Source: an uncultured Oscillospiraceae bacterium
Lineage (GTDB): Bacteria > Bacillota > Clostridia > Oscillospirales > Oscillospiraceae
Reading direction: 5' to 3'
NCBI GenBank assembly: GCA_910584805.1
Contig: CAJUCB010000009.1
Span: 1-30,974, forward strand
Length of the DNA stretch: 30,974 bases
A program made the position numbers and the translations under genes. Shown in pieces: positions 1 to 8,700 of the stretch. How positions within the stretch are numbered: position 1 is the stretch's first letter; the number at the start of each line of letters is the position of its first letter. Under the pieces are notes generated by a model, which saw only the letters and a program-made list of their open reading frames with translations, had not been told where the DNA came from and ran no database searches.

Positions 1-12
1 GGGCTCTTTTTT

Positions 13-35
13 CTCATACCTAGGTATGAGTTTTT
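13..35 (+). terminator. Intrinsic terminator of a gene upstream of the window
   Basis: An 18-base perfect palindrome (13-30, centred on CCTAGG) is followed by five T. It folds as a short stem with a CTAG-type loop. The T-run lies only on the plus-strand side, so it would end a rightward transcript coming from outside the window. Confidence 0.65.
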
Positions 36-99
36 CCATGGGCAGAAGAAGAACAGGCAGGACGCATTGCGATGAATTGAAGCAATGGAAGAAAAAATA

Positions 100-128
100 T
101 TCCCAATCACCAGGGATTGTGCTATACT
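100..128 (+). promoter_or_regulatory. Putative sigma-A promoter of the GATase/GTPase operon
   Basis: TTCCCA (100-105) and TATACT (123-128) are separated by 17 bases. The -10 is good and the -35 is weak (4 of 6). The site lies 42 bases before the chosen GTG start, and no other promoter-like pair stands out before the five rightward genes. Confidence 0.5.
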
Positions 129-169
129 ATATAGAAACGCATCAACCTGACATACTAGGAGGAATGCCT

Positions 170-835
170 GTGAAGCCTAAAATTCTCATCTCTCGCTCCC
201 CGGAGAGCAGCGGCCTCTATGAGGCGGCGGTGGAAAAAGCCGGTGGCGAGGCCCTATCCTATCACTGCCCGGACCCAGCCATGGACTTTGACGCCCTGAT
301 CCTGGCCGGTGGCGGGGATATGGACCCCATAGAGTTTGAGGAGCCCAACCTGGGTTCTGTGGAAATCGACCGGCCACGGGACCAGGTGGAACTGGCTCTG
401 GTCAGCCGTTGTGTCAATGAAAACAAGCCAATCTTGGGAATCTGCCGGGGACATCAGGTGCTGAACATCGCCCTTGGGGGGAATATCTACCAGGATATGA
501 CCGCCCCCATGGTGGCCATCCACGCCCAGGAGGCGGACGGGAGCTCCCGGTTCCACCCCATCGGCATTGGCGTTTACACCATGCTCCACCAGCTCTATGG
601 CCAGGAAATCGTGGTCAACAGCTCCCACCACCAGGCAGTCCGGGACTTGGGCCAAGGGCTCTATAAAACTGCTTGGGATGAAAACGGCGTGGTGGAGGCC
701 CTCCAACACGGCAGTTTACCCATCTGGACCGTGCAGTTCCACCCAGAGCAGATGACCGGGGAGGATGGCGGCCCGGTCGGACAGAAAATTTTTGACTTCT
801 TCCTGGAGCAGTGCAGGAAGAACCTGGGCTACTAA
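170..835 (+). CDS. Gamma-glutamyl-gamma-aminobutyrate hydrolase family protein (class I glutamine amidotransferase, peptidase C26)
   Basis: This predicted cytoplasmic hydrolase has 221 residues, the normal size for PuuD-like enzymes, which cleave gamma-glutamyl amides such as gamma-glutamyl-GABA. The nucleophile lies in LGICRGHQ (Cys92). His191 and Glu193 in QFHPEQ complete the triad, and HHQAV is also typical of the family. An open frame extends upstream to base 26, but AGGAGG at 157-162 sits 7 bases before the GTG at 170. The ATG at 164 is only one base from that site, so GTG is the better start. It is the first gene of a five-gene rightward unit. No polyamine genes are nearby, so the substrate cannot be read from context; a role in cleaving other gamma-glutamyl compounds is equally possible. 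Confidence 0.88.
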   Translation: MKPKILISRSPESSGLYEAAVEKAGGEALSYHCPDPAMDFDALILAGGGDMDPIEFEEPNLGSVEIDRPRDQVELALVSRCVNENKPILGICRGHQVLNIALGGNIYQDMTAPMVAIHAQEADGSSRFHPIGIGVYTMLHQLYGQEIVVNSSHHQAVRDLGQGLYKTAWDENGVVEALQHGSLPIWTVQFHPEQMTGEDGGPVGQKIFDFFLEQCRKNLGY

Positions 836-838
836 GCC

Positions 839-1195
839 GTGGCGGGAAGCAAAGGGGGCCTTCGAGAAGTGAATCTGGAGCTGGGCCGGCCTTTCGTGGA
901 GCAGGCCATCAAGCGCCTGGGCTTTGAGCTCCACCAGAGCCGCCGCATGGGCTTCCATGCGGTGAAGTTCATCCACGGCTACGGTTCCTCAGGCACCGGC
1001 GGACGGATCCGGACGGAGGCGCGGAAATATCTCACCCGTTTGAAAACCTCGGGGGAGATCCAGGACTTCATCCCTGGAGAGCGTTTTTCCATCTTTGAGG
1101 AGCCCACCCGCCGGGCCTTTGCCCGCTGTGATGCCCTGCGCCAGGACCGTGACCTGGAACGCTACAACAACGGCGTCACCTTTGTGCTGCTTTGA
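839..1195 (+). CDS. Smr-domain protein
   Basis: A small protein (118 residues from GTG 839). Its first half resembles the Smr domain found in MutS2: an N-terminal NLELG strand, a helix, then a VKFIHGYGSSGTGG segment matching the usual HGxGxG loop of this nucleic-acid-binding or nicking fold. The family's N-terminal LDLHG motif is not conserved here. GTG 839 lies 3 bases after the previous stop, which suggests coupling, but it lacks a good ribosome site. GTG 869 (108 residues, beginning MNLELG) has a G-rich site at 852-858 and may be the true start. The last third has no domain I can name. A nucleic-acid role is inferred from the family. Confidence 0.72.
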   Translation: MAGSKGGLREVNLELGRPFVEQAIKRLGFELHQSRRMGFHAVKFIHGYGSSGTGGRIRTEARKYLTRLKTSGEIQDFIPGERFSIFEEPTRRAFARCDALRQDRDLERYNNGVTFVLL

Positions 1196-1212
1196 GCGGG
1201 AAAGGAGGAGCC

Positions 1213-1689
1213 ATGGACTACAGCGCTATGATCCAAACCACCAACCGCAGCAATAGCTTCATGCGCCACAACGGCATTACCCTCACCGCCATGGAGGCAG
1301 ATTACGCCAGGGTGGAAGCCCAGTTAGGCCGTGTGAACCGCAACCTGTATGGCGCAATCCACGGGGGAATGTTTCTGACCATGGCGGACTGTGCCAGCGG
1401 CGGCGCGGCTCGGAGCAATGGGATGCGGTATGTAACCGTGAGCAACAGCTTTGAATTTTTCCACAACACCGACAACAACCATCTCATCGCGGAGGGCCGC
1501 GTCAAAAACCGGGGACGGACGATTTGTGTGGTGGAAGTGGAGATTCGGGATGGAACGGGGACGCTCCTGTGCAGTGGAACCTTTACGATGTTTTGCGTGG
1601 GCCCACAGGACAAGCCAGAAGAACCGCCGTCCCTAGAAGGGGCAGGGGAGACTGCCTCAAATGATGGAATACAGGAGGAATCGACATGA
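1213..1689 (+). CDS. PaaI-family hotdog-fold thioesterase
   Basis: A predicted acyl-CoA thioesterase of 158 residues. The hotdog core contains GAIHGGMFLTMADCASGGAA, with the HGG(M/A)xxxLxD pattern of the PaaI/YbgC-type active site, followed by the paired strands of the beta sheet. The C-terminal 25 residues (after the FTMFCVGP strand) are polar and low in complexity and lie outside the fold. AAAGGAGG at 1201-1208 selects ATG 1213 over the TTG at 1192 that overlaps the previous gene. Its stop overlaps the next start (ATGA at 1686-1689), so translation is probably coupled to the G3E GTPase. The acyl substrate is unknown. A paralogous family member lies at 22873-23283. Confidence 0.88.
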   Translation: MDYSAMIQTTNRSNSFMRHNGITLTAMEADYARVEAQLGRVNRNLYGAIHGGMFLTMADCASGGAARSNGMRYVTVSNSFEFFHNTDNNHLIAEGRVKNRGRTICVVEVEIRDGTGTLLCSGTFTMFCVGPQDKPEEPPSLEGAGETASNDGIQEEST

Positions 1690-2840
1690 CAAAAATTGAT
1701 ATTTTTTCCGGCTTTTTGGGCGCTGGTAAAACAACTCTGATTCGTAAGCTCATCCAGGAAGCCTATAAGGGAGAAAAGCTGGTTCTCATTGAAAATGAAT
1801 TTGGGGAAATCGGCATCGACGGAAACTTTCTCCAGGATGCTGGCGTAGAGATTACAGAGATGAACTCCGGCTGTATCTGCTGCAGCCTGGTGGGGGACTT
1901 CGGCCAGGCCCTGGAACAGGTGCTGTTCCAGTTTAAGCCAGACCGCATCCTCATTGAGCCCTCCGGTGTGGGCAAGCTCTCCGATGTGATCGGCGCCGTC
2001 CAGCGTGTGGACAGCCATGATATCCAGCTCAATGCCTTTGTCACCGTGGCGGACGCCACCAAGTGTAAAATCTATATGAAAAACTTTGGGGAGTTTTTCA
2101 ACAACCAGATTGAACACGCCGCCGCTATCGTCCTCAGCCGTACCAGCGGCATGAGCGAGAAAAAGCTCATGGACACTGTAAAACTCCTCCGGGAGCACAA
2201 TGCCAATGCCCCCATCATCACCACCCCCTGGGAAGAGCTAGAGGGCACGACCATCCTAGAGACCATGGAGAATAAGGATACCCTCAAGGAAGAGCTGGCC
2301 AAGCTGGCAGCGCAGCAGGTTGCCCACGATGAGGAGCATGGCCATCACCATCACCATGAACATGACCACGAGGGCCATGAACACCACCATGAGCACGACC
2401 ATGGGGAACACGGCCACCATCACGGGCACGGCCATGAGGAGCATGACCACCATCATGGACACGATCACGAGGGGCACGACCATCACCACCATGACCATGA
2501 CGGGCATGAGCACCACCATCATCATGGGCATGACTGCTCTTGCGGCCACGACCATGATGCTGATGAGATCTTTACCAGTTGGGGGGCCGAGACACCGCGG
2601 CGGTACAGCGAGGAGGAGATCAAAAACGCCCTCAATGCCTTGGGTAATGCAGTTCAGTATGGGATTGTCCTCCGGGCCAAGGGTGTCGTCCCCTGTGACG
2701 ACGGCAGTTGGCTCCACTTCGACTATGTACCAGGGGAGCAGGAAGTCCGCCGGGGTTCCGCTGGCGTCACCGGCCGTCTGTGCGTGATCGGCTCGGAATT
2801 GGACGAGCATGAGCTGGAAGAATTGTTCTGCCTGGATTAA
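1686..2840 (+). CDS. CobW/G3E-family GTPase, putative metallochaperone with His-rich tract
   Basis: A 384-residue G3E GTPase (COG0523), a family that delivers metal ions such as zinc, nickel or cobalt to client proteins in a GTP-dependent way. The P-loop GFLGAGKTT is at residues 9-17. The SGCICCSL motif near residue 60 holds the CxCC metal site typical of zinc-type members. Residues 214-291 form a tract of about 40 histidines mixed with Asp, Glu and Gly, ending in CSCGHDHD. The CobW C-terminal domain follows (about 300-384). AGGAGG precedes the ATG, which overlaps the thioesterase stop. The histidine tract suggests metal storage or buffering; the metal cannot be read from the sequence, and I saw no Zur-type operator. 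Confidence 0.92.
   Translation: MTKIDIFSGFLGAGKTTLIRKLIQEAYKGEKLVLIENEFGEIGIDGNFLQDAGVEITEMNSGCICCSLVGDFGQALEQVLFQFKPDRILIEPSGVGKLSDVIGAVQRVDSHDIQLNAFVTVADATKCKIYMKNFGEFFNNQIEHAAAIVLSRTSGMSEKKLMDTVKLLREHNANAPIITTPWEELEGTTILETMENKDTLKEELAKLAAQQVAHDEEHGHHHHHEHDHEGHEHHHEHDHGEHGHHHGHGHEEHDHHHGHDHEGHDHHHHDHDGHEHHHHHGHDCSCGHDHDADEIFTSWGAETPRRYSEEEIKNALNALGNAVQYGIVLRAKGVVPCDDGSWLHFDYVPGEQEVRRGSAGVTGRLCVIGSELDEHELEELFCLD
2325..2558 (+). repeat. Low-complexity His/Asp/Glu-coding tract inside the G3E GTPase
   Basis: CAT/CAC codons alternate with GAC, GAG and GGC across 78 codons. Short near-repeats of the type His-Asp-His-Glu-Gly-His recur, so length variation between strains by slippage is plausible. 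The opposite strand reads as Met/Val-rich open frames, which are artefacts. Confidence 0.85.
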
Positions 2841-2852
2841 AAGGAGCAAAGT

Positions 2853-3800
2853 ATGACACAAGAGATCCCTGTCTACCTGTTTACCGGATTTCTGGACGCA
2901 GGCAAGACAAAATTTATTCAGGAGACGTTGGAGGATGTGCGCTTCAACAACGGCGAGAGCACTCTGCTTCTCCTGTGCGAAGAAGGGGAGGAGGAGTATG
3001 ATCCCTCCGCATTCTCCGGACGAAATGTATTCATTGAGCTGATCGAGGAGCCATCCGGGCTTACCCCGCAGAACTTAGAGCGGCTGCAAAAGAAGCATGC
3101 CGTAGAGCGGGTGGTGGTGGAGTTCAACGGCATGTGGATGCTGGATGCACTCTATCAAAATATGCCGGAATCCTGGATCGTCTATCAGGAGTTCCTCTTT
3201 GCCGATGCCCGCACCTTCCTGACCTACAACGCCAACATGCGCGGCCTGGTGGTTGACAAGCTGAAAAGCTGTGAAATGGTAGTGCTCAACCGGGCGGATG
3301 AAACAATCGACAAGGTGGAAATCCATAAGATCATCCGGGCGGTAAGCCGCCGCACCAACATTGCCTATGAGGACCTGAGCGGTGAGGTGTATTACGACGA
3401 TACCCCCGATGAGCTGCCCTATGATATCAACGCTCCCGTTATCCAGGTCACCCCGGATAACTACGCGATATGGTATCAGGATATCTCCGAGGAGCCAGAC
3501 AAATATAAGGGGAAGACTTTGGAAATCGGCGGTTTCGTCATGCTCCGGGAGAAGCTCCCCGCTGGCAGCTTCATTTTTGGCCGGCGGGTAATGACTTGTT
3601 GCATTGAAGATATTACCTTTGCAGGATTGCTGTGTACAGGCTATGATGTCAAGAACCTGCAAGACGGGCAATGGATCCAGTTGACTGCCAAAGTTGCCGT
3701 GAAGCACAACCGGGTCTATAATAAGAAAGGGCCTATGCTCAACGTGCAGTCCATTGAACCTGGGGTTGCACCAGAGGACGATGTGGCTACCTTCTATTAA
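2853..3800 (+). CDS. G3E-type GTPase fused to a YcgQ/TIGR03943-like C-terminal domain
   Basis: 315 residues. The N-terminal 190 or so resemble CobW GTPases: a P-loop GFLDAGKTK (residues 11-19) and a nucleotide-specificity motif NRAD (in VVLNRADE). The canonical fourth P-loop Gly is Asp, and the CxCC metal motif is absent; an acidic CEEGEEEYD segment lies in that region. The C-terminal 120 residues (YKGKTLEIGGFVM, then GRRVMTCCIEDITFAGLLC) resemble the OB-like C-terminal domain of YcgQ/TIGR03943 (DUF1980-type) proteins, which are normally paired with a YcgR permease that is not seen here. The gene starts 12 bases after the preceding GTPase with AAAGGAG, so the two are co-transcribed and may work together. 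Metal handling is inference; the domain match should be checked by profile search. Confidence 0.8.
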   Translation: MTQEIPVYLFTGFLDAGKTKFIQETLEDVRFNNGESTLLLLCEEGEEEYDPSAFSGRNVFIELIEEPSGLTPQNLERLQKKHAVERVVVEFNGMWMLDALYQNMPESWIVYQEFLFADARTFLTYNANMRGLVVDKLKSCEMVVLNRADETIDKVEIHKIIRAVSRRTNIAYEDLSGEVYYDDTPDELPYDINAPVIQVTPDNYAIWYQDISEEPDKYKGKTLEIGGFVMLREKLPAGSFIFGRRVMTCCIEDITFAGLLCTGYDVKNLQDGQWIQLTAKVAVKHNRVYNKKGPMLNVQSIEPGVAPEDDVATFY

Positions 3801-3840
3801 ATATTTCCCAAGAAATATAGTCAAATCCTGATGAAAAAAA

Positions 3841-3872
3841 CGAGGTTAGAACTAGTCTAACCTCGTTTTTTT
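3841..3872. terminator. Strong bidirectional intrinsic terminator
   Basis: A perfect 10-bp stem (3841-3850 with 3856-3865) has a 5-base loop, a 7-T run after it and a 7-A run before it. It ends the rightward GTPase operon and can also end the leftward SDR gene. Confidence 0.93.
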
Positions 3873-3901
3873 GCGTGGGGGAGAATACGTTTTTCAGCCT
3901 G

Positions 3902-4669
3902 TCAAGTGGAAACCCTTTCCTGTGCACAGGGGAGCAAGGGACCGCAGAGAGAAAATTGGAAGTGGTTACGGTCTACAATGCCCAACGTCTGATCGCTGTC
4001 GTAAAGGGCCAATAAAAATTCTGCCATTTGTTGGCTGCTGTGGTAAGCTGTAAAGTGTTGGTCATATACATATATCTTTTGGCCGCTGGCTCGTTTTCCA
4101 AACTCTGTTTCCGTGGCCGCCGGAGCCAGGACTTTTGCCTGAAGTGGGCTTCCCTGGGCTTTCAATTCCCATGCCAAGCCTTCGGTAAAGGCGCTGACAT
4201 AGAATTTGCTGGCGCAATAGCTCACTGCGGTGGGGACAAGCTGGTATCCACCACAGGATGAGACGTTGATGAGCTGGCTCCCCACCACATTCCTGTAGTC
4301 CCGCACAAAGAGTGAGGAAAGAATGGTCAGGGCTTCGATGTTCAAATGAAGCATTTCCTGAATTTTTGCTAAGTCCAGCCTAGCAACGCTGTTATAGTCC
4401 CCAAAGCCAGCATTGTTCACCCAGGTTTCCAAGGGATAACCCTGCAAGCCAGCATAAAACCTATGTGCGTTTTGGGGGACAGACAGGTCGGAGGCCTTGA
4501 CAATGACCTCCAAAGTTGGATGCAGTTGCAACAGTTCGTCTTTCAATGCTGTTAGCCTATGTTCCCGCCGGGCTGTGAGAATTAGGTTTTTCCCCCGCCG
4601 GGCAAAGGCCTTGGCCGTTTCATAGCCAATACCGGAACTAGCCCCAGTGATTACGGTGTATGTTTTCAT
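3902..4669 (-). CDS. SDR-family NAD(P)-dependent oxidoreductase
   Basis: A 255-residue short-chain dehydrogenase/reductase of classical type. The cofactor loop TGASSGIG is at 8-15 and NNAG at 85-88. The catalytic Ser-Tyr-Lys set is Ser138 (NVSS), Tyr151 and Lys155 (YCASK). TARRE after the second strand suggests NADP(H) preference, since an Arg follows where NAD enzymes carry Asp. The substrate is unknown. ATG 4669 is preceded by AGGAGGA. The gene diverges from a MerR regulator 81 bases away, and its promoter contains a MerR-type dyad, so it is probably that regulator's target. Confidence 0.9.
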   Translation of the reverse strand: MKTYTVITGASSGIGYETAKAFARRGKNLILTARREHRLTALKDELLQLHPTLEVIVKASDLSVPQNAHRFYAGLQGYPLETWVNNAGFGDYNSVARLDLAKIQEMLHLNIEALTILSSLFVRDYRNVVGSQLINVSSCGGYQLVPTAVSYCASKFYVSAFTEGLAWELKAQGSPLQAKVLAPAATETEFGKRASGQKIYVYDQHFTAYHSSQQMAEFLLALYDSDQTLGIVDRNHFQFSLCGPLLPCAQERVST

Positions 4670-4700
4670 GGAATGTCCTCCTTTTTCGTGCTATACTAAA

Positions 4701-4731
4701 AGCGTACAATGTAGAGTACACTCTATGTCAA
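4701..4731 (-). promoter_or_regulatory. MerR-type promoter/operator for the SDR gene
   Basis: On the minus strand TTGACA (4731-4726) and TACGCT (4706-4701) are 19 bases apart, the over-long spacing characteristic of MerR-activated promoters. A perfect dyad TAGAGT-AC-ACTCTA (4712-4725) fills the spacer next to the -35. The adjacent divergent merR gene supports direct control, and the dyad would also overlap the merR promoter, giving autoregulation. Confidence 0.75.
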
Positions 4732-4750
4732 GGGCCAGGAGGACGTTTTT

Positions 4751-5140
4751 ATGGAATATTCCATCGGTGAATTTTCAAAGCGTACAGGGCTGGGCATCCA
4801 TACCTTGCGCTATTATGAGCAAGAACAGCTCATCACTCCAAAGCGAAACGCGGCCAACCGCCGCCGTTACGCTGAACAGGACATCCTATGGGTGGAATTT
4901 ATCCTACGCCTGAAATCGACAGGGATGCCCATCCGGGAGATCAAGCGCTATGCCGCCCTGCGCAGGGAAGGGGATAAGACTCTGGCTGAGCGGATGGAAC
5001 TCCTGGTGCGGCACCGGGAGGCGTTGGATGGACAGATTCGGGAACTAGAGGGACACAGAGAAAAGTTGGTGGAGAAGATCGCGTTTTATCAGGCGGAAAT
5101 TCTGAGATATACAGAACCCATAGATAGGAGTCCGAACTAA
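4751..5140 (+). CDS. MerR-family transcriptional regulator
   Basis: 129 residues: an N-terminal winged helix-turn-helix (YSIGEFSKRTGLGIHTLRYY, then RRRYAEQDILWVEFI) followed by a long dimerisation helix (about residues 75-125, rich in Arg/Glu/Leu). There is no C-terminal effector domain and no conserved cysteine cluster, as in the short AdhR/YraB-like members that respond to aldehydes or other small electrophiles; that signal is only a guess here. The start ATG follows CAGGAGG. It is divergent to the SDR gene and converges with the GNAT gene, the stop codons lying 3 bases apart. Confidence 0.9.
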   Translation: MEYSIGEFSKRTGLGIHTLRYYEQEQLITPKRNAANRRRYAEQDILWVEFILRLKSTGMPIREIKRYAALRREGDKTLAERMELLVRHREALDGQIRELEGHREKLVEKIAFYQAEILRYTEPIDRSPN

Positions 5141-5143
5141 AAA

Positions 5144-5707
5144 TTACACCATGTTAATCTGATAAATCAACATGGGCTTTCCATCGGTATAAGTTTTTTG
5201 CTCGATACAAGTGCCCCCACAGTGTTCTATTGTACGAACGGAGGCTATGTTTTCTGCATAACATCCAAGCCGAACGACAGGAATATTGAGACGGGCACAA
5301 TAGGACAGGGCAAGTTGTAACATCTCTGTGGCGTATCCTTTCTTTCGCTCAGTGGGGCGCACGGCATAACCAATATGTCCCCCATACTCCTGCAAGAATG
5401 GAACGGACAGTTCATGCCGCACGTCGATCATCCCAAGCAGTTTTCCATCGGATTGACGAATTGCAAAGAATGTAGTTGACACAGCCCAATCCTTTTGGAC
5501 GGTTTCTGGATCAAAATTTTCCTCTGTATGGCGCAGCCATATGTCAAAGGGCAGTTGATCCAACAATGCACTGCCGTTGATGATTGGCTCACCGCAGGCA
5601 AAGAACTCATATTTCATTTCTTCTGCCGCTGTTTTGTGAGAAGCTGCCGCCTGTTCCAGGCGAATGGATGTGCTTTCCAACACGGTTTTTATTGTTGTGT
5701 TTTTCAT
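5144..5707 (-). CDS. GNAT-family N-acetyltransferase
   Basis: 187 residues. An N-terminal helical region precedes a GNAT domain; motif A reads HIGYAVRPTERKKGYATEML, with the acetyl-CoA pyrophosphate loop RPTERKKGYA, and a C-terminal strand pair follows with the NIASVRTIEHCGG segment typical of the family. The substrate is unknown; small amines, antibiotics and protein N-termini are all possible. The ATG at 5707 has AAGAGGTG ten bases upstream. That site begins two bases after the T-run of the RND-operon terminator, so no separate promoter is evident and expression may rely on read-through. Confidence 0.85.
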   Translation of the reverse strand: MKNTTIKTVLESTSIRLEQAAASHKTAAEEMKYEFFACGEPIINGSALLDQLPFDIWLRHTEENFDPETVQKDWAVSTTFFAIRQSDGKLLGMIDVRHELSVPFLQEYGGHIGYAVRPTERKKGYATEMLQLALSYCARLNIPVVRLGCYAENIASVRTIEHCGGTCIEQKTYTDGKPMLIYQINMV

Positions 5708-5725
5708 TATTTGACACCTCTTGGA

Positions 5726-5758
5726 AAAACCCCTGTGTTACATAGGCGTAACACAGGG
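5726..5758 (-). terminator. Intrinsic terminator after the RND efflux operon
   Basis: A perfect 11-bp stem (5731-5741 with 5748-5758) has a 6-base loop, followed on the minus strand by GTTTTTCC. It lies 24 bases after the RND permease stop and immediately before the ribosome site of the GNAT gene. Confidence 0.85.
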
Positions 5759-5782
5759 AGTTTTGTTTTGGATGAAACAAGT

Positions 5783-8700
5783 TTATGAGGACACGCCTGT
5801 CTTGGCTTCCTCCTCCGCCAATTCTTCCATCAAACGCATCCGTTTCCGGTCAATTCTTGCTTGGAAGGGGCGGCCCAAGCGGACGGAAAGGCTGTCCAGC
5901 AGGGAGTAGTACACCGGGGTAAAGACCAGGGTGACCACGGTGGAGATCAGCATCCCACTGATCATCACGATGCCCATGGGCTGCAACATCTCGTTGCCCT
6001 CTCCAGCGCCCACAGCCATGGGGATCAAGGCCAAAGTGGTGGTAAGAGAGGTCATCAGGATGGGGCGGATTCGTAAGGGGCAGGCATCCATGATCGCCTC
6101 ATTTTTCTCCTGCCCACGGCCACGGCGGATATTGATGTAGTCCACTAGGACGATGGAGGAGTTGACCACCGTACCCACCAACATGACCAAGGCCAATAGG
6201 ACCACCATGGAGATATCAGTTCCCGTGAGCGGAAGCCCAAACAGCGCCCCAGTGAGGGCTAGGGGCAGGATGAGCATGACCATCACCGGCATCAGGAAGG
6301 ATTCAAACTGAACGGCCAGGATGAAGTACACCAGGCAGGTGGCCACCAGCATAGCCAAAAGCAGAGTTCGGAAGCTCTCCATCATCTCCGCATAGCTGCC
6401 ACTGATTTCCGCCCGATAGCCTTCGGGCATGTCGTATGCAGTCAGGACTTCCTGGACCTGCTCGTGAAGGGTTACGCTGCTGCCACTGAGCGAGTCAGAC
6501 GTGATGTTCACCTGGCGTGTTTGGTCTATACGGGCGATAGACTGAGGGCTCAGCTTTATGGACACATCCGCCACGGAGGACAGGGGGATCGTCCCCCCGG
6601 CAGGGGTAGCCAAGGGCATGGAGCGCAGCGCGTCCAAGCTGGCGGCGCTGGCACCGCTGCCCTGGACCACCACCTCTAACTCATTGCCGTCCACGGTCAC
6701 GTTGGTGGCCGTTACACCTGTGAGCTCCGCTCGTACTGCGGAGCCAATGGTGGCAGCGGTCAGGTTGTATTGTGCCGCTGCGGCGTGGTTTACGGCCACG
6801 CTCACTGCGGGGATGGTGGTCTCTAGAGAGCTGGCCACGTTGTCCGCGTCGGACAATGCCTCAATCTGCTCCATCAACTCTGTGGTAATGTGGGTAAGGG
6901 TGTCGTAATCTGCGCCGGAGATATCCACCTGGATATCACTGCCACCGCCCATCATGGCGGTCATGCTGTTGTCACTGACGGTGATCTCACAACCGGCGAT
7001 ATCCAGCATCTTCTCCTCCAACGCTTTTGCTACTTCCTCGCTGGAGCGTTCCCGCTGGCTCCTACCCACCAGACGTGCCGTAATGGAGGCGGACTCCGTG
7101 GAACCGCCCATGGTGCCGCCGACAGTCATATAGATATTGTCCAGTTCAGGACAGTTTTCTTGAACGATGTCCATTACCCGGTCCCCATACGCCATGGTAT
7201 CCTCCAACTCAGAGCCTGTGGGCATGGAGACAGAAATGCTGATCTCGCCCTGGTCCATGGTGGGGAGAAGGACCATATTGGTGCCGAAGCAGCTGGCCAC
7301 AAAAATCACCACAAGGATAGCGGACACCAGGAAGCCCCTGCGCCGGTGGTGAAGAAAATAGGACACCAGCTTTTTGTACCGGTTCAAAACCTTGCCCGAA
7401 AGGATTTTCCAGCGGGTCGTTTTCCCCGCGCTTCTCAGCTTTTGCAGGCGGATGGCGTTTTCATCCAGGAGGAAATAGCACATCAAGGGTACCAGTGTCA
7501 TGGCGATGAACAGGGAGGCTAGGATCAGGAACACCACGGTTAGGGAGAAGTCCTTAAACATCATCCCTGTCATGCCACCGCTGAGGCCAATGGGCAGGAA
7601 CACTGCGATGGTGGTCAAGCTGGAAGCCGTGATAGAGTTGATGACCTCCCCAGCGCCCAGGACACAGCTGTCAAAGCGGTTGTGCCCATCGCTGGCATAG
7701 CGGTAGATATTTTCCAACACCACGATGGAGTTGTCCACCACCATGCCAATACACATGGCGATCCCGCCCAAGCTCATCATGTTTAGGGAGATGTGGAAGA
7801 TATTCATCAGCAGGAGCACAGTGAGGACGCAGAAAGGCATGGAGAGGGAGATGGTCACAGTAGCCCCTGGCCGCCGTAGGAAGAGGTAAACCACAATGGC
7901 AGACAGCAACACGCCCAAAACGATATTCTGAATGGCGTTGCTGGCCACTTGCAGGATATATTCGCTGGCTTCATAGACCACACTACAGTTCAGGGAGGGG
8001 TTTTCCGCTTGGATTTCCTCCAACGCCTTGAGGATCCGGCTGGCTACGTCTACTTCGTTGGTGCCGGAGGTCTTGTTTACAGTGAGGACCACACAGCTCT
8101 CCTCGCCTACCTTAGCAGCGCTGTCCTCTAAAGAGGATTCCAAATAGACTGTGGCGATTTCCCCCAAGCGAACTGTCCCGCCGGTGGGTAGGAAGAGGAC
8201 GGTATTGGCCACATCCTCTACCGTCCTGTATTTCCCATCGGTACTGACGGTGAGGGTATGGGTACCATTCTGCATATCCCCGCCAGGGTAGATGAGGTTG
8301 GCCGCAGAGAGATAATTGGAAATGTCGTTGATGCTGAGGCCATAGCCTGTCATGGCGGTAGTATCGGTCTCCACGGTGATCTGCTGTTGGATACCGCCTA
8401 CCACGTCCACAGAGGCCACACCTTGGAGCCGTTCCAGGGCAGGGGAGACCTTGTCGTCGGCAAGGGTCTGAAGCCGGCTCAAATCCTCGCCGCTCAGTGC
8501 AATCACTGCCACAGGCATCATGTCATTCACATTGAAATTCAGAATGACAGGGTCACTACAGCCTTCCGGCAGGCTGAGCAAGTCAAACTTTTCCCGGAGC
8601 TTGATGGCTGCCTGGTCCACATCAGTGCCCTCTTCATAGGTGATGAGCACCATCCCTACGTTTTCAGAGGAGGTGGACTGCATGGTGTCCACGCCGGCTA

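Noticed and set aside
1302..2198. 298-codon open frame on the minus strand
   Set aside because: It lies opposite the thioesterase and G3E GTPase genes, which have intact family motifs; no family motif or ribosome site of its own.
2256..2861. 201-codon Met/Val-rich open frame on the minus strand
   Set aside because: It is the complement of the His codon tract and has no plausible start site.
3075..3824. 249-codon open frame on the minus strand
   Set aside because: Antisense to the second GTPase, which shows real motifs; it overlaps toward the terminator and has no ribosome site.
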